Shown: one piece after another, positions 1-10,985 of the stretch
Numbering within the stretch: position 1 is the first letter of the stretch
Layout: each line of letters starts with the position of its first letter
NCBI RefSeq assembly: GCF_034702125.1
Contig: NC_085861.1
Location: 2,413,042 to 2,477,041 of the forward strand
Source of the DNA: Engraulis encrasicolus
Taxonomy: Eukaryota; Chordata; Actinopteri; Clupeiformes; Engraulidae
Length of the DNA: 64,000 nucleotides
Direction: 5' to 3'
Position numbers and translations under genes: made by a program
Notes under the pieces: generated by a model
Databases searched by the model: none
What the model was told of the DNA's origin: nothing
Seen by the model: the letters and a program-made list of their open reading frames with translations, nothing else

Positions 1-43
<43 letters not shown>
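1..43. repeat. (GT)n microsatellite
   Basis: An uninterrupted GT dinucleotide run begins at the window edge, so its full length is unknown. Bases 44-281 after it hold nothing I recognise. Confidence 0.97.
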
Positions 44-281
44 GCGTGACAACCGGTGCCGTACGGCAGTCTGCACACTGTGCACAGCTGGTGTGTGAAT
101 GTGTATGTATGCGTCTTTTTCCAAAGCGCTTTGAATAAACTTCATAGTTGTGATACTGTGCTATATTAATACACATTGCAATGTATTGTATTGTAATATG
201 GGACAGTTATATTTCATTTTTGATTAGTGTTCATGGCCCCATTCCTAATATGAATAAGCATCTACTGTAAAGAAGTAACTA

Positions 282-775
282 TGTGTACCAATTGTCATGC
301 TTTTACCACAAACTACCAGTTGATTTGGCGGCCATCTTGAAAACAATGTTTTTTTCCCGCGACGCCTCCAATGCTAATATTAATCAGCATATCAAGGATA
401 TGTGTACCGATTTTCATGCTTTTACCACCAAGTGTCAGGTAGATTCATTAATATGGGTTGGTCATATTGGATTTGGCGGCCATCTTGAAAACGATTATTT
501 TTTTGTGACGCCTCCAATGCTAATGTTAATCAGCATATCAAGAAGGATATATGGACCGATTTTCATGCTTTTACTACCAAGTCTCAGGTAGATTCATTAA
601 TATGGGTCGGTCTTATTGGATTTGGCGGCCATCTTGAAAACGATGAATTTTTCATGACGCCTCCAATGCTAATGTTAATCAGCATATCAAGAAGGATATG
701 CCTCCAACGCTAATATTAATCAGCATATCAAGAAGGATATGTGTACCGATTTTCATGCTTTTACTCAAAAGTGCA
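282..775. repeat. 149-bp tandem repeat, about 3.5 units
   Basis: A unit starting near TGTGTACCGATTTTCATGC recurs at 282, 401, 550 and 740. Its other landmarks are GGATTTGGCGGCCATCTTG and GCTAATRTTAATCAGCATATC. The spacing from the second to the third unit is 149 bp. The first unit lacks about 30 bp, and the third carries a 45-bp partial duplication. The open frame at 283-591 is only the repeat read in phase. Bases 776-1477 beyond it hold no gene or repeat that I recognise. Confidence 0.9.
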
Positions 776-1477
776 CGATCAAATCACCCATCCGTCGTAC
801 TATAGCTTTTCATGCTGTTTAAAACCCATTTATTTCATTCAGTACTGTATTTAATTCTACAGGTGAGTTAGAACTGTTTAACCAATGTACTACTGCACCC
901 CCATGCCATCAAGGAGGCTGACTTTTGAAGTTAGCACTAACATAAGTTGCATGTCAATTTTCACTGTAGTACAGGATGTGCAAGACTCTATATATTATTT
1001 TCAAAATGAATTGACTTCTGCAACTTCTGCTGACTTCTGTAAGCAAATTACAGTTTCCCATGCCTTCTGGGTCTATTTAAAGTGAGCTCGGGTGGATAGG
1101 GGAATGTTAAACCCCTCTATCATTTGCACACATGAAGCGTCCTTAATATGGTCAAGTTTTAACTAGCTGTAATGTAGCTCGGAGTGCTAGAGTGACAGCC
1201 AATATATATCACATGATGTCATGAACCTATACAATGATTTTAATGACACAAATATGACACAAATATGTCTTATATACACTCAATCATGGTAAATCAAGGG
1301 TAATTCAATGTAATAACTATGGTAATTATTCCTTCTGGATCTTTAGTGAGTGACTCAGCCTCTCTGTGATTGTCTTATACCTGGACACTCAAATTGTTCA
1401 TCAGTACAATTCATTTTGAAATGTTCTTCCTTGTTATTTCATCTTATTTGGATGTTTGTAACATTTCACTGATCCCC

Positions 1478-1690
1478 GTCCCAACTTATATGAGATGTGT
1501 TGCAGTTATCAAATAAGAAATGAGTACATATGTCCCCTAAAACAATATTTTTTCTCGATTTTAACACTTGATATGTTGTCTTTTCACTATTCTCCATCTA
1601 AGGAATGTATTGAATGTTCTGAAAATGATAGCATTTTGATTTATTCTCAGTTTACCAAACGTCCCAACTTCACCGGAGTTGGGGTTTGTA
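1478..1690. mobile_element. TA-target MITE, 5'-truncated copy
   Basis: The sequence matches the inner part and right end of the complete MITE at 62461-62738, including the right terminus CACCGGAGTTGGGGTTTG followed by TA. The left inverted terminus is missing and the copy starts inside the element. The TA next to the surviving end fits a Tc1/mariner-type target. A short open frame crossing it (1495-1824, plus) is incidental. Confidence 0.8.
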
Positions 1691-1767
1691 TATTATTCTG
1701 CTTTGTTTTAGTGATTTGTGGGCTTTTTTTCTCATCTTGCACCAATTCGTTTCATTCATCATTGCCT

Positions 1768-2148
1768 TCTTTAGTTTGCGCAAGAAGTAGAGACGCTGAT
1801 GGGCCTTCTTCGCCAGTGATGTAGTGCTGGTGGTCCAAGAGAGGTCGTCGCTGATGTGCACTCCAAGGAACTTGGTGCTGCTCACTCTCTCCACAGCATC
1901 GCCGTCGATGGTCAGTGGTGGCAGTTGTTTTTGGACCCTCTGAAAGTTGACAACAATCTCCTTGGTCTTGTTGTCATTCAGCAAGAGGTTGTTGTCTTTT
2001 CACCATCTGGCCAGCAGGTCTACTTCTTCTCTGTAGTGAGTCTCATCGCCCTTAGTGATGAGGCCCACCAGTGTTGTATCATCCGCAAACTTCACTAGAT
2101 GGTTAGTGCTGTGGGTCGTTGTGCAGTCATGTGTCAGCAGTGTGAACA
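1768..2148 (-). pseudogene. LINE reverse transcriptase, FADD/thumb segment
   Basis: On the minus strand near 2076-2089 the sequence reads VKFADDTTLVGLI, the catalytic FADD box. It continues to YREEVDLLARW followed by an in-frame stop, then NNLLLNDNKTKEIVVNFQ and FLGVHISDDLSWTT in the thumb. Homology ends at about FLRKLKK, so the 3' part of the element is missing. The premature stop and the two insertions mark it as dead. Confidence 0.85.
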
Positions 2149-2626
2149 CAGGGTGGCCGCGGGTCCTTAAAAAGTCTTAAAAAGTCCTTAAAAAGTCTTA
2201 TTTTGTCTTAAATTTTCAACCCAAATGTCTTAAATTTGTGGAGCTTAATTTAGGGAGGAATAATTATGTCAGCCATCTGATGAATTTCGCGACGGAAATC
2301 GGGAGTTGTAGTCATGTAGTGTAATTTAGAACACATTATTGAATTTTATTTAGTGTAAAGTTTTATTGTGTATAGTTTTGTGTTTTCAAACGGCTACATT
2401 AATGTAAATAACCAATTGGTTTTTGTGCTTCATTTGAACCTGTGTATGATCTTGCGAGTTGGTCCTAATTTCATTTGGAAAATGGTATTGAAAAGTCTTA
2501 ATGTCTTAATTTTGACTTGGTAAAACCTGTAAATGCTGTGAGTTGGTCTTAATTTTTTTCTGGAAAATGGTATTGAAAGTCTTAAAATGTCTTAATTTTG
2601 ACTTGGTCAAACCTGTAGACACCCTG
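2149..2626. mobile_element. Non-autonomous DNA transposon inside the LINE, GAACA duplication
   Basis: The element begins CAGGGTGGCCGCGGGTCC and ends GTAGACACCCTG, giving a short inverted terminus CAGGGTG. The 5-bp sequence GAACA lies on both sides (2144-2148 and 2627-2631). Removing the insert with one copy restores the LINE reading frame. Inside, AAAAGTCTTAAA-type motifs repeat. It has no coding capacity. The superfamily is uncertain, because a 5-bp duplication is short for hAT. Confidence 0.75.
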
Positions 2627-3117
2627 GAACAGCAGGGGGCTGAGAACACAACCTTGCGGAGCCCCCGTGCTCAGGGTCAGGGTGCTTGAGGTGTTATTCT
2701 CTACCCGTACTACTTGTGGTCTTTGCATCAGGAAGTCCAGCAGCCAGTTGCAGAGGGAGGTGCTGAAACCTAGTTTGTCCAGTTTTCTGATGAGTTGTTG
2801 TGGTATTATGGTATTGAATGCTGAACTGAAGTCAATGAACACCATTCTCACATATGAGTCTTTATTGTCCAAGTGGGTGAGGGCTGGATGGAGGGCAGAG
2901 CAAATTGCATCCTCCGTGGATCGCTTGGCTCTGTATGCAAACTGGTAGGGGTCCAGGGTGGGGGGTAGGGTGGCTTTGATGTGTGACAGGACTAGCCGTT
3001 CGAAGCACTTCATTATTATGGGCGTCAGTGCTACAGGACGGTAGTCATTAAAGCATGATGGTGATGATGGTAGCAGCTTTGAAAAGTGATGGGAAGACTG
3101 CTTGCTCCAGAGAGATG
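2627..3117 (-). pseudogene. LINE reverse transcriptase, palm segment
   Basis: The minus-strand frame (Met at 3013) reads [17 protein letters not shown], then [18 protein letters not shown] (motif A with its catalytic Asp), then [13 protein letters not shown] (motif B). These are standard RT motifs of jockey/L2-type LINEs. The frame runs straight into the inserted transposon at 2626, so the last residues of the open frame are not LINE sequence. The part between 3013 and 3117 contains the expected upstream segment. It cannot encode a working enzyme in this state. Confidence 0.9.
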
Positions 3118-4793
3118 TTAACTCATTGGCTGCCAGCCATTTTCATAAAAGAGTAACCCAGAGTGCCAGAGATTTTTCAGCATTTTGGGTGTTTTTTGGA
3201 GGCTCACAGAAAATTGAGTTTTGTGTCTATGTCAACACCATACCTATCAAAACACAGATTAGACGCTCATCTGTCATCAGAAAAAAACGGTGTCACTCTA
3301 CCCCTTTCCATTCTTCCATAATCATCTGTTGAAAATAAGTGGAATTCGCCAAAATGCTGCTTTCTAGCCAAAAAGCTGAGAAAACGCCATTTGAAGTTGA
3401 ACTATAATTGCAAGTGTTTTTGCTCATAATGACACCGTCCTAACAACTCCAAACCTATCAGATGCTATTACAGAGTCTCCTGCCATCTGTAGCCAGAACA
3501 AAAGATCGTTTGTATGGTCTTTTCAACCTAATAATGTACTGAAATATAACGGGGTGGGCTTGAAAACAATAATGTTTTGGTTTGTTGCTGGCGCGCACAA
3601 TGGATCATGACAGCATGTGCACGTTACTCCATGAAATACTAAACTCACAGAAATACTGTCTCATAGTCCCTCTGTTTAGCCTGTCGTCCTCTCGTTGGGG
3701 AACAAATCACAGCTGGTTTGTTTCCTCCCGTACCGTGTGAACTGGGAGGCAGGCAGGCAAGCAGGCAGGCAGCACAACTTAGCTTACTGCTGCTTCTTTG
3801 GCAGAGCGGACAATTTGCAGATTGATGATTACTGTCATCATGTTTCTGCTATAGTGATCTTGTCATATATTGTTCAATGAATTTTCTTTTGATGAAGTAC
3901 TGATCACATATCCAACATTTCACAAGCCGATTGGAGTGGTGAAGGCTAGCTGGTCTGAGGCTAAGTGCAATGCTTTCTCATGTGAGCTGACTGCATCTGA
4001 CCAGACAAGGCTACTCTGTTCCAAGAATCTGCCACCCCCCTGTCTTTTTGATGATACAGTGAGCTGATCGTACTATACAGATCCATAACTGTAACTGTAG
4101 AATGAGTAAAAATAGTTGACTTACCAAGGCTCCTTTATTTAGGCTTAGTTGTAAGTTGTTAGCGATTTCGTGCTAGCTAGCTAGCGTAGCAAACAATAGC
4201 CAAGCATTCCCATCCCAACTGAGGTGACCACTAGTCCTGTGCATTTTCCTGTTAGATGATCTTTTGTACGCATCATCCTGATGTTGTGTAGGCTGATCAC
4301 ATTATCCAAAATGAAACAGTTGCCACACAGATCATCTCTGGTTGAACATGGTGTATTTTGGGCAACAGGGGGGTGTATTTTGGTCATGAGAGGAAGTTTT
4401 TTTTTGTCCGGCTCTGACACTAAAATCATTAGAATACCTGTGTTAAAATCAGAGGGCAAGAAAGTAGACTACTGTCACAGGTGCTTTACTTTCAAAAATG
4501 ATTTTGCTATGCTACTTTTGAGATTATAATAGTAAAAAGGGATGTTTTTGTCTTGACATGTCCCTCTTGCTCTGAGCGAATGCCCTGCCCTGACTGTTCC
4601 TAAGGACACTTCTGCCACCTACAGGAACAGTTAGAACATGCCTAGAGGCGTGAAATTTATACACAAGATAGGTCAGACTGTCCTCAAGGCGTGGCTGTAA
4701 AAAAAACCCAATTATCGGCGAACAACGTCGAAGGCAGGGGGCGTCACTATTCGAAATGACGTCATTCGACGGCTAAGGCAGCCAATGAGTTAA
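3118..4793. mobile_element. 1.67-kb TTAA-flanked element, copy 1
   Basis: TTAA lies at 3118-3121 and 4790-4793. The termini are inverted repeats, CTCATTGGCTGCC at the left and its complement at the right. The body (1668 bp) is nearly collinear with the copy at 39662-41331. The LINE sequence is continuous once the body and one TTAA are removed. The TTAA duplication and 13-bp terminus fit piggyBac, although Kolobok also uses TTAA. I see no transposase frame. Confidence 0.85.
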
Positions 4794-4894
4794 ATATGTC
4801 TGTGAAGACATCCTTCCGCTCTTCTGCACAATCCTTCAACACTCGGCCAGGTATGTTGTCTGGGCCAGCTGCTTTGCGTGGGTTGATGGTGGTT

Positions 4895-5320
4895 ATATGT
4901 CTACAAATGAATTATTATACACAAAACATATAGTAAGTGGTAAACAATCGTTTTATTACTGTTTAATAAGCATATAGTATTATAGATGCACTACAAACCA
5001 TTAGTTAATCACTTATAGTGCTAAATAAAGTGTTGTAGTTATATGTCTACAAATGAATTATTATCTACAAAATGTGTTTAGTAAGTGGTAAACAATTGTT
5101 TTATTATTGTTTAATAAGCCTTAATAATAGTACTACAGATAAACTACAAACCATTAGTTAACCACTTATAGTGCTATAGAAAGTGTTTTAGTAATATGTC
5201 TACTAATGCATTATTATACACAAAACAGTAAGTGGTAAACAATCGTTTTATAATTGTTTAATAAGCCTTAATAATTGTATTATAGATGCACTACAAACCT
5301 TTAGTTAACCACTTATAGCG
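4895..5320. repeat. ~150-bp tandem repeat, three units
   Basis: Units start near ATATGTCTACAAATGAATTA at 4895, 5041 and 5194. They share AAGTGGTAAACAATCGTTTT, GTTTAATAAGC and ACCACTTATAG. The array lies directly between the 5' edge of the LINE and the next element and has no coding content. Confidence 0.9.
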
Positions 5321-5329
5321 GAAGGTTAT

Positions 5330-6703
5330 TACCTTCGCCAGAAGGTTATGTTTTGACGGCCGTGTATTTATTTGTGAATATGTCTGTCTGTTTGTTTGTT
5401 TGTTTGTAGTTCGCATAACTCAGTCAGAACTGAGCCAATTTTAATGAAATTTGGTGGGATGATTGGTCATGATCCAATGAACAATCGATTAGTTTTTGGG
5501 AGTGATTGGATCAAAGGTCAAGGTCAATATGTCTGTTTGTACTTTGCATAACTCAGTCAGAACTGAGCCGATATTTATGAAATTTCCTGGGATGATTGGT
5601 CATGACCCTAGGAGCAATCGATTACTTTTTGGGAGTGATTGGGTCAAAGGTCAAGGTCAAGGTCACGAAAAGGTCAAAAACGTAAATTGAGCCGATTTTT
5701 ATGAAATTTACTGGGATGATTGGTCATGACCCAAGGAACAATCGATTACTTTTTGGGAGTGATTGGGTCAAAGGTCAAGGTCACGAAAAGGTCAAAAATG
5801 TTTTTCTTTGCCAAGCACTATATGCCAGAACAACGTGTGCATGCTGAATTGAATAAGAGGTCAAGACTGGGCCAAAAATGTAATATTACGATTAGTGGTG
5901 GGCCGTTATCGGCGTTAACGTGCTGCGATAATGTGACACTCTTACCGCACGATAAAGAAAATATCGCACGTTAATCTATTTTCAAAATATGGGTTTGGAT
6001 TTTGGGTATGCGCGTCATCATAGCATTTGATTGACAGACGCTCAGACTGCGCTCCAGTCGCTTCTCCTCTCCACCTGTTGTTTCAGCGGACCAACTAAAT
6101 ATGAGCAGTGTTTGCATGCTGAAAACATTAATCTCTCTGCCGTGGTAGGTGTTGTCTGAGTGCTTTTTCATAAGTGGTGACTAGAGAGACGTTATTGTTT
6201 CAGGTGAAGCATAACGAGACATTATTGTGTGAGTAGCCTCAGCCCGACATAGCCTACATTTCCTCACTCATTGCATGGAACACATAGGCCTAAACAACTT
6301 CCAGAAATCTTACCTGTGCCATAATTGCAAAATAGTCCGTGTGATATGCATTTTGAAGATTGTCAAATTGAAACTGTCAATATCTACTCTAGCTGAATGT
6401 TTGCAATTGTATTACGATCGCGCATTTGCGACTCAGTGAGATGTCCGACGGTAATAAATCTCGCGCTTGTCGCGCTTGATATATTTTTTTGCTAACCGAA
6501 TTCATTTCGAGTTGTAGCCTAGCCTAACTCCTCTGGCATTCTAACTACAATGTAGTTAGCCAGGTTTGGGCCAAATCGCCGTGGGCCAGTGCTGTAGGTT
6601 CTAGATATCTAGTAGCCTGGCTCTTCTGTGTGCACTTTGCCTGCGCGAAGATCCTCCCTCTTTTAAAGGAGCGCGCAGCTCTTTTTAACAGTCAGTGGCA
6701 GAT

Positions 6704-6746
<43 letters not shown>

Positions 6747-7245
6747 AGGCCTATATCAAATGCTGAATTGTTGAGGTCATTTTGTTTAAATAGCCTAAAT
6801 GTTTGATAGATTTATCTGTATTTGCCTCTCTACAACTTATAGTGCTGTTCATTTTGAAATTACAGTATCTTATAACTGTAAATGCTTCCTAACATATTCG
6901 ACACACTTTACACATAGGGCTATTGCAGTGATTTTTTTCATCACCTAGTATCAACATGACCGTTCTTAAAAATGGTCTTAAGAAACCTTAAAAAACCCCA
7001 AGGTTTTTTTTGTTTTTTTTTCGTCATTATTTCGCTAGCGTGTCTATTCTGACTGAGCCATTTTGATATAGATTAATCTAGATTAATTTCAAAATCACAG
7101 TGAGATTAATCTACGATATTCCGGTCCGATTCCAATGAAACTAACACCAAAATTTGAAGAATGTTATGCCTCACACTCTGAAGATGGCCAGAAAAAAAAT
7201 AAGTGGCGTAGGCGAAGGTTTGCGCTCTATCGAGTGCCATTCTAG
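5330..7245. mobile_element. ACCTTCGCC-ended repeat element, copy 1
   Basis: It starts TACCTTCGCCAGAAGGTTA and ends GGCGTAGGCGAAGGTTTGCG followed by a GAGTGCCATTCTAG tail, so the ends are partly inverted. The interior holds direct repeats of about 110 bp built on GATGATTGGTCATGACCC, GGGAGTGATTGGGTCAAAG and AGGTCAAGGTCACGAAAAGG. A second, uninterrupted copy lies at 58093-59043. This copy is split by the insert at 5893-7111. No protein is supported; the short frames at 5496-5974 are repeat reads. Confidence 0.8.
5893..7111. mobile_element. Inserted element with a hAT-like left end
   Basis: Comparison with the copy at 58093-59043 shows a 1.2-kb insert here, flanked by TACGAT (5887-5892 and 7112-7117). 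The left terminus TAGTGGTGGGCCG and the following repeated CGTTAACG motifs resemble hAT MITEs. The right terminus expected as its complement is absent, so the right end is probably deleted. A (CT)n tract lies at about 6703-6742. No transposase is seen. Confidence 0.65.
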
Positions 7246-7283
7246 TTGTAAAGTGTTACCAGATGTACTTACACAAACCGTGT
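7246..7283. repeat. Flank of the composite element, part of a segmental repeat
   Basis: The string AGATGTACTTACACAAA also occurs at about 14373 and 16374. There it runs directly into CTGCAGACTGTCGAAGG, which here occurs only after 11223. This identifies the paralogous empty sites for the insertion at 7284-11223. Confidence 0.8.
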
Positions 7284-7617
7284 TTAAAGGGACACTCCAC
7301 CCATTTTGCATTAGGCTTTCCATTGCTAGACACCCAGTCATACTTTTGAATGGTCTTGCAAAAATCTCTCAATTCCCCCTGAGATAGGAGAAATCCGCAT
7401 TCATCTGTTAACACTTCCTCCGTCAATGATGTAAAAATCGTCATTTTGCATCATTGACAGAGGAAGTGAAAGAGAGGTGGATTTCTGTTGAGACTACAAG
7501 CCTTTTTCCCCACCCTTTCAACCCTGCCCATAGGGGGTTGGACCTAATGCTCTAACAGACCTATCACAGATCAGTGTCCCAGTGCTTTTGAAATCACTGG
7601 CAATGAGGCTCCAGTGA

Positions 7618-8063
7618 GCAGTGTTGCCAGATTGGGCTGTTTCCCGCCCAATTGGGCTGCTTGGGATGGCCGTCTGTGGGTAAAAATGGCATTTTGCAGG
7701 AAAACTCGCCCAATCTTTCCCATAGACATCAATAGAATTGGACGGGATTTATTGCTTCCAGGCAGGTTTTGAGCATTTTTTTGGGCTGGAAATCATCAGC
7801 CACATCTGGCAACACTGCCAGTAAGTCACTGGCATAGCTGGAAAGGAGAAGCTGGAGCACACTACAGCTTAGTTTTCAAGACTTTATTTTGTGCACACAC
7901 CCGACCAACGTTTCGGTGTTGCTACACCTTCTTCAGAGTCAAATGATAGCAAGAGAGAGACACACATTTCAAGACTTGACATTCACAGGTGATCCCACTT
8001 GGTTTGGCTAAATTGGTCTCATCTCATTGCAGGTAATTGACCCCACCCCCCAACACCAGGACA
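7618..8063. repeat. Long inverted repeat, left arm (MITE plus Penelope-like end)
   Basis: This arm pairs with 10301-10985. It begins CAGTGTTGCCAGATTGGGC and ends that part with TGGCAACACTG, so it includes a MITE of about 190 bp. Next comes a segment with CGTTTCGGTGTTGCTACACC, followed by sequence running to ACACCAGGACA. On the minus strand the latter segment carries GAAGAAGG, a hairpin and CGAAACG, a pattern I associate with Penelope-like element ends. Divergence between the arms is clear but moderate. Confidence 0.75.
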
Positions 8064-8143
8064 AGATTGCAGACGTTTAGACAGAGAGGCTTTGTGGAAA
8101 GGCATTTTGGATTCATACTCTAAATTCAGTGGAGCCTCAGGGC

Positions 8144-9583
8144 CAGAGGTAAGAACGGGTAAAAAAATCCAAGCCCGAACCGACATGGGCCCATGGGAAT
8201 TGGGCCGGGCCCGGCCCGAGGCCGACTAATTATTGGATGTGTAGGCCCGAGCCCGAGGGAAGCCCGAAATTTCAAATTTTATTTATAAGGAGGGGTGATC
8301 TATGATAACAAATCAAAGCCCTTAAATTAAAGCCATTAAAGTATTTTGTTACGAACTCTAAGTTAAATAGACTGTATAAACATGCAGGCCAGTGTTCACG
8401 CTAGAATTCTTACCGGCCGGACAAGTGGCCGGCTGTATTGCAGAATACCGGACATTTGAAATATCTAACGGACCTTCCGTCATATGGCCAAACACACACT
8501 CCCTAATGGGTCAAAGTGTAGTAAAGTGGTATTTTCTGCCAGCAAAACTTAAATTGCACTAACATTTGGCCAGTTGGCTGGTGTTGATTTAGAGCCCTGC
8601 TTGTGCGCACGGGCCGGGGAGTAAACGCGCGCTTTCTTTCACACTCGAGAGCTCGAACTGAAAGAGAGAGAAAAAACAGCCAGCCAACGTGCTGTGCGCA
8701 GATCCCTAAATTATCAACTCAAACAGTGCATTCTATCAGCAAACCCTAAGAGGATTTCCCTACTCAAATTGGGTAACGAGGTGATGACTGTAATAGTGCA
8801 GTAATGGTATCGACGCTACTGACATTTGAACTGTATTGCGCTGTGTTCCTGCGCTCTCGAAAGTAACGGAATTGGCACGTTCCGTAGGATGCTCTATGGG
8901 CTACACGTTTTGGCCGGTGATGAAAACAGTTATAAAGCCCTGCATGCACTTTTACTGGGACTTCTCGCGAGTCCATCTTTCTCTGGAATGTTTATCTTGA
9001 CCCTCTGTAGCCTACTTTGAGATCCACCACCAATTTTCAGCAGAGGTAAAAGTGAAAGTGATTCGATGCTGCGCATGCCATTGAGTCCCAAACCGTTAGG
9101 CTTGACTTCGCAACTGGGCATGATATGGTTTTGTAAATTCAATGCCCTTTGTTGTGTTCACTGATATATTGGTAAAAATAGCCTACAAAAAACAGAATCG
9201 TGACAGCACAGCAACCAGCGTGAGTCAAGTGATTAGAAGCATAACGTGATTGAGGACAACGACGGTGGGGACGAGAGCGCAAGCAATATTGCGTGCTGCT
9301 TATGACAAGTGTCTCTCGTGGCCAAAACACGGCCGAAATGCCGTTATTTATTTAATAAAAAGTATTCATTGATCTAGCATCCATGCATAGTTTTAGTATA
9401 TATTTTATAAGCACATACATAGCCTATTTATTTATTAAAAAAAAAAAAAAAAAACTGTCAACGATAGAGAAGCCGAACCCGACCCTACCCGAACGTAATG
9501 AGTGACATTTCAGGCCCGACCCGACCCGAAATTGGCTCGGGTTCGGGTTCGGGCTCGGGCCTGGGCCAAAAATCATAGGTCTA
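8144..9583. mobile_element. hAT element with CTCAGGGC target duplication
   Basis: An exact 8-bp duplication CTCAGGGC flanks the element (8136-8143 and 9584-9591). Subterminal regions are rich in CCCGA-type motifs, such as AGCCCGAACCGAC at the left and GGTTCGGGTTCGGGCTCGGG at the right, in opposite orientation. The end-most inverted repeat is weak. A poly-A tract sits near 9437-9455. No transposase frame is visible, so it is non-autonomous or decayed. Further small elements may be nested at about 8385-8750. Confidence 0.75.
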
Positions 9584-9764
9584 CTCAGGGCATAAATGAG
9601 GAACTAAATATATTTTGTTTTCTGTAACAAATTGCTCCAGCATCGCGGCTGTGGTCTTGTAATAATTGTAGTTGTGGTTTTATTGACAATGTTCTTTGTG
9701 TATTGTTTTTCCACTTTTTTGTTTTGTTTTGGGAAGTTGGCAAGCTGTCTATTGTCTACAATAT

Positions 9765-10299
9765 TAGGCGCGTACGAGTTTGTTGCGAGCGTCGATGTTG
9801 CGAAAGGCACGTGAGCGAGAACTTGTCACGATGTGGGTGTTATTAAATACAGCGCATTTACAGTCGGCCACAAATATGAACGAGACTATGAGCTCGCACC
9901 GGTTTGCTCTACTAACACACCACGTGTGAGGAGTGGGGGGACAGGCAGTGAGGAGGAGCTGAAGTGGGGACCTGCGCAAACTTGTGTAGAGGTGTGAGAC
10001 AAGACCCATATACACACGTGAGTGAGTTGTTGACCAACCAGTTCATGAGCGCGTGACCTCGGAGGCAGTCCGCCGACGAGCGTTGAAGGGGATAAGCAAC
10101 TGCAGAGGTTGCAAGATCTGACTGCAGTCGCATGCATCCCGCGATAGTTTGACACCATGTGACATGTCACCTCGTCAACGCAACATCGACGAAATTTAGA
10201 AGTTTGACAGGAAATCTAACCGTCATGCAGCATTTTCATCCAGGGTGCATTGCTGTCTACATGCGCATGTATGCGTGGACGTGAACTTGTTCGCGCCTA
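9765..10299. mobile_element. Possible TA-flanked inverted-repeat element
   Basis: The segment starts GGCGCGTACGAGTTTG and ends CAAGTTCACG-type sequence before GCGCC in inverted form, with TA on both sides. Inner strings GCGTCGATGTTGCG and CGCAACATCGACG are also inverted. The ends are short and imperfect, so the boundaries are tentative. Minus-strand frames of up to 94 codons here resemble nothing known to me. Confidence 0.4.
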
Positions 10300-10300
10300 C

Positions 10301-10985
10301 TGTCCTGGTGTTGAGGGGCGGGGTCAATTACCTGCAATGAGATGAGACCAATTTAGCCAAACCAAGTGGGATCACCTGTGAATGTCAAGTCTTGAAATGT
10401 GTCTCTCTCTTGCTATCATTTGACTCTGAAGAAGGTGTAGCAACACCGAAACGTTGGTCGGGTGTGTGCACATAATGGGGCACCTAAGTCACGCCCTCTA
10501 CTTCCTGGTTCATGGGGCAGAGGGAGTCAAAAAATGATTACTGGGCTTGAAAATGAGTGATTTTTGGATTTGTGGTGCATAGGTGGAGGTCCAAGGTTTG
10601 GATTGGTGTCAAAAAAGCACTCATTTTCAAGCCCAGTAATTATTTTTTGACTCCCCCTGCCCCATGAACCAGGAAGTAGAGGGCGTGACTTAGGTGCCCC
10701 ATTAAGTCTTGAAAACTAAGCTGCAGTGTGCTCCTGCTTCTTCTTTCCAGTGATGTCTGTCCCACTGTGATGCACCTACAAGCAGGGTTGCCAGATGTCT
10801 TCCAGCCCAAAAAATGCTCAATACCCGCCAAGAAGCTCAAAATCCCGCCCAATTCTGCTGATTTCTATGGCTAAAATTGGGCAGGTTTTTCTGCTAAATG
10901 CCATTTTTACCCGCACACGCACACGGCCATCCTAAGCAGCCCAATTGGGCGGTAAACAGCCCAATCTGGCAACACTGCCTGCAAG
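10301..10985. repeat. Long inverted repeat, right arm
   Basis: This is the reverse complement of the arm at 7618-8063, running from TGTCCTGGTGTTG to CTGGCAACACTGCC. It is longer because a hairpin MITE of about 208 bp sits at 10478-10704. The plus strand carries CTCTGAAGAAGGTGTAGC followed by AACACCGAAACGTTGG, identical to the complement of the other arm over this stretch. Confidence 0.8.
10478..10704. mobile_element. Hairpin MITE inside the right arm
   Basis: Near-perfect arms start GGGGCACCTAAGTCACGCCC and end in the complement GGGCGTGACTTAGGTGCCCC, and they continue inward for about 75 bp. The left arm of the larger inverted repeat lacks this segment, which confirms an insertion. The flanks suggest a 2-bp duplication (AT or TA; the two cannot be told apart). 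Confidence 0.8.

Larger units (their letters stand above)
1768..4893 (-). mobile_element. L2/Rex1-type LINE, fragmented, with two nested insertions
   Basis: The minus strand carries a jockey-like reverse transcriptase in three pieces: 4794-4893 (start of the RT domain, with AAGPDNIPGRVLK), 2627-3117 (fingers and palm) and 1768-2148 (the FADD box and thumb). A TTAA-flanked element (3122-4789) and a second DNA transposon (2149-2626) separate the pieces. Joining the flanks across either insert keeps the protein homology collinear. No endonuclease domain is visible, so the copy looks 5'-truncated. The exact clade (L2, Rex1 or CR1) is uncertain. Confidence 0.85.
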
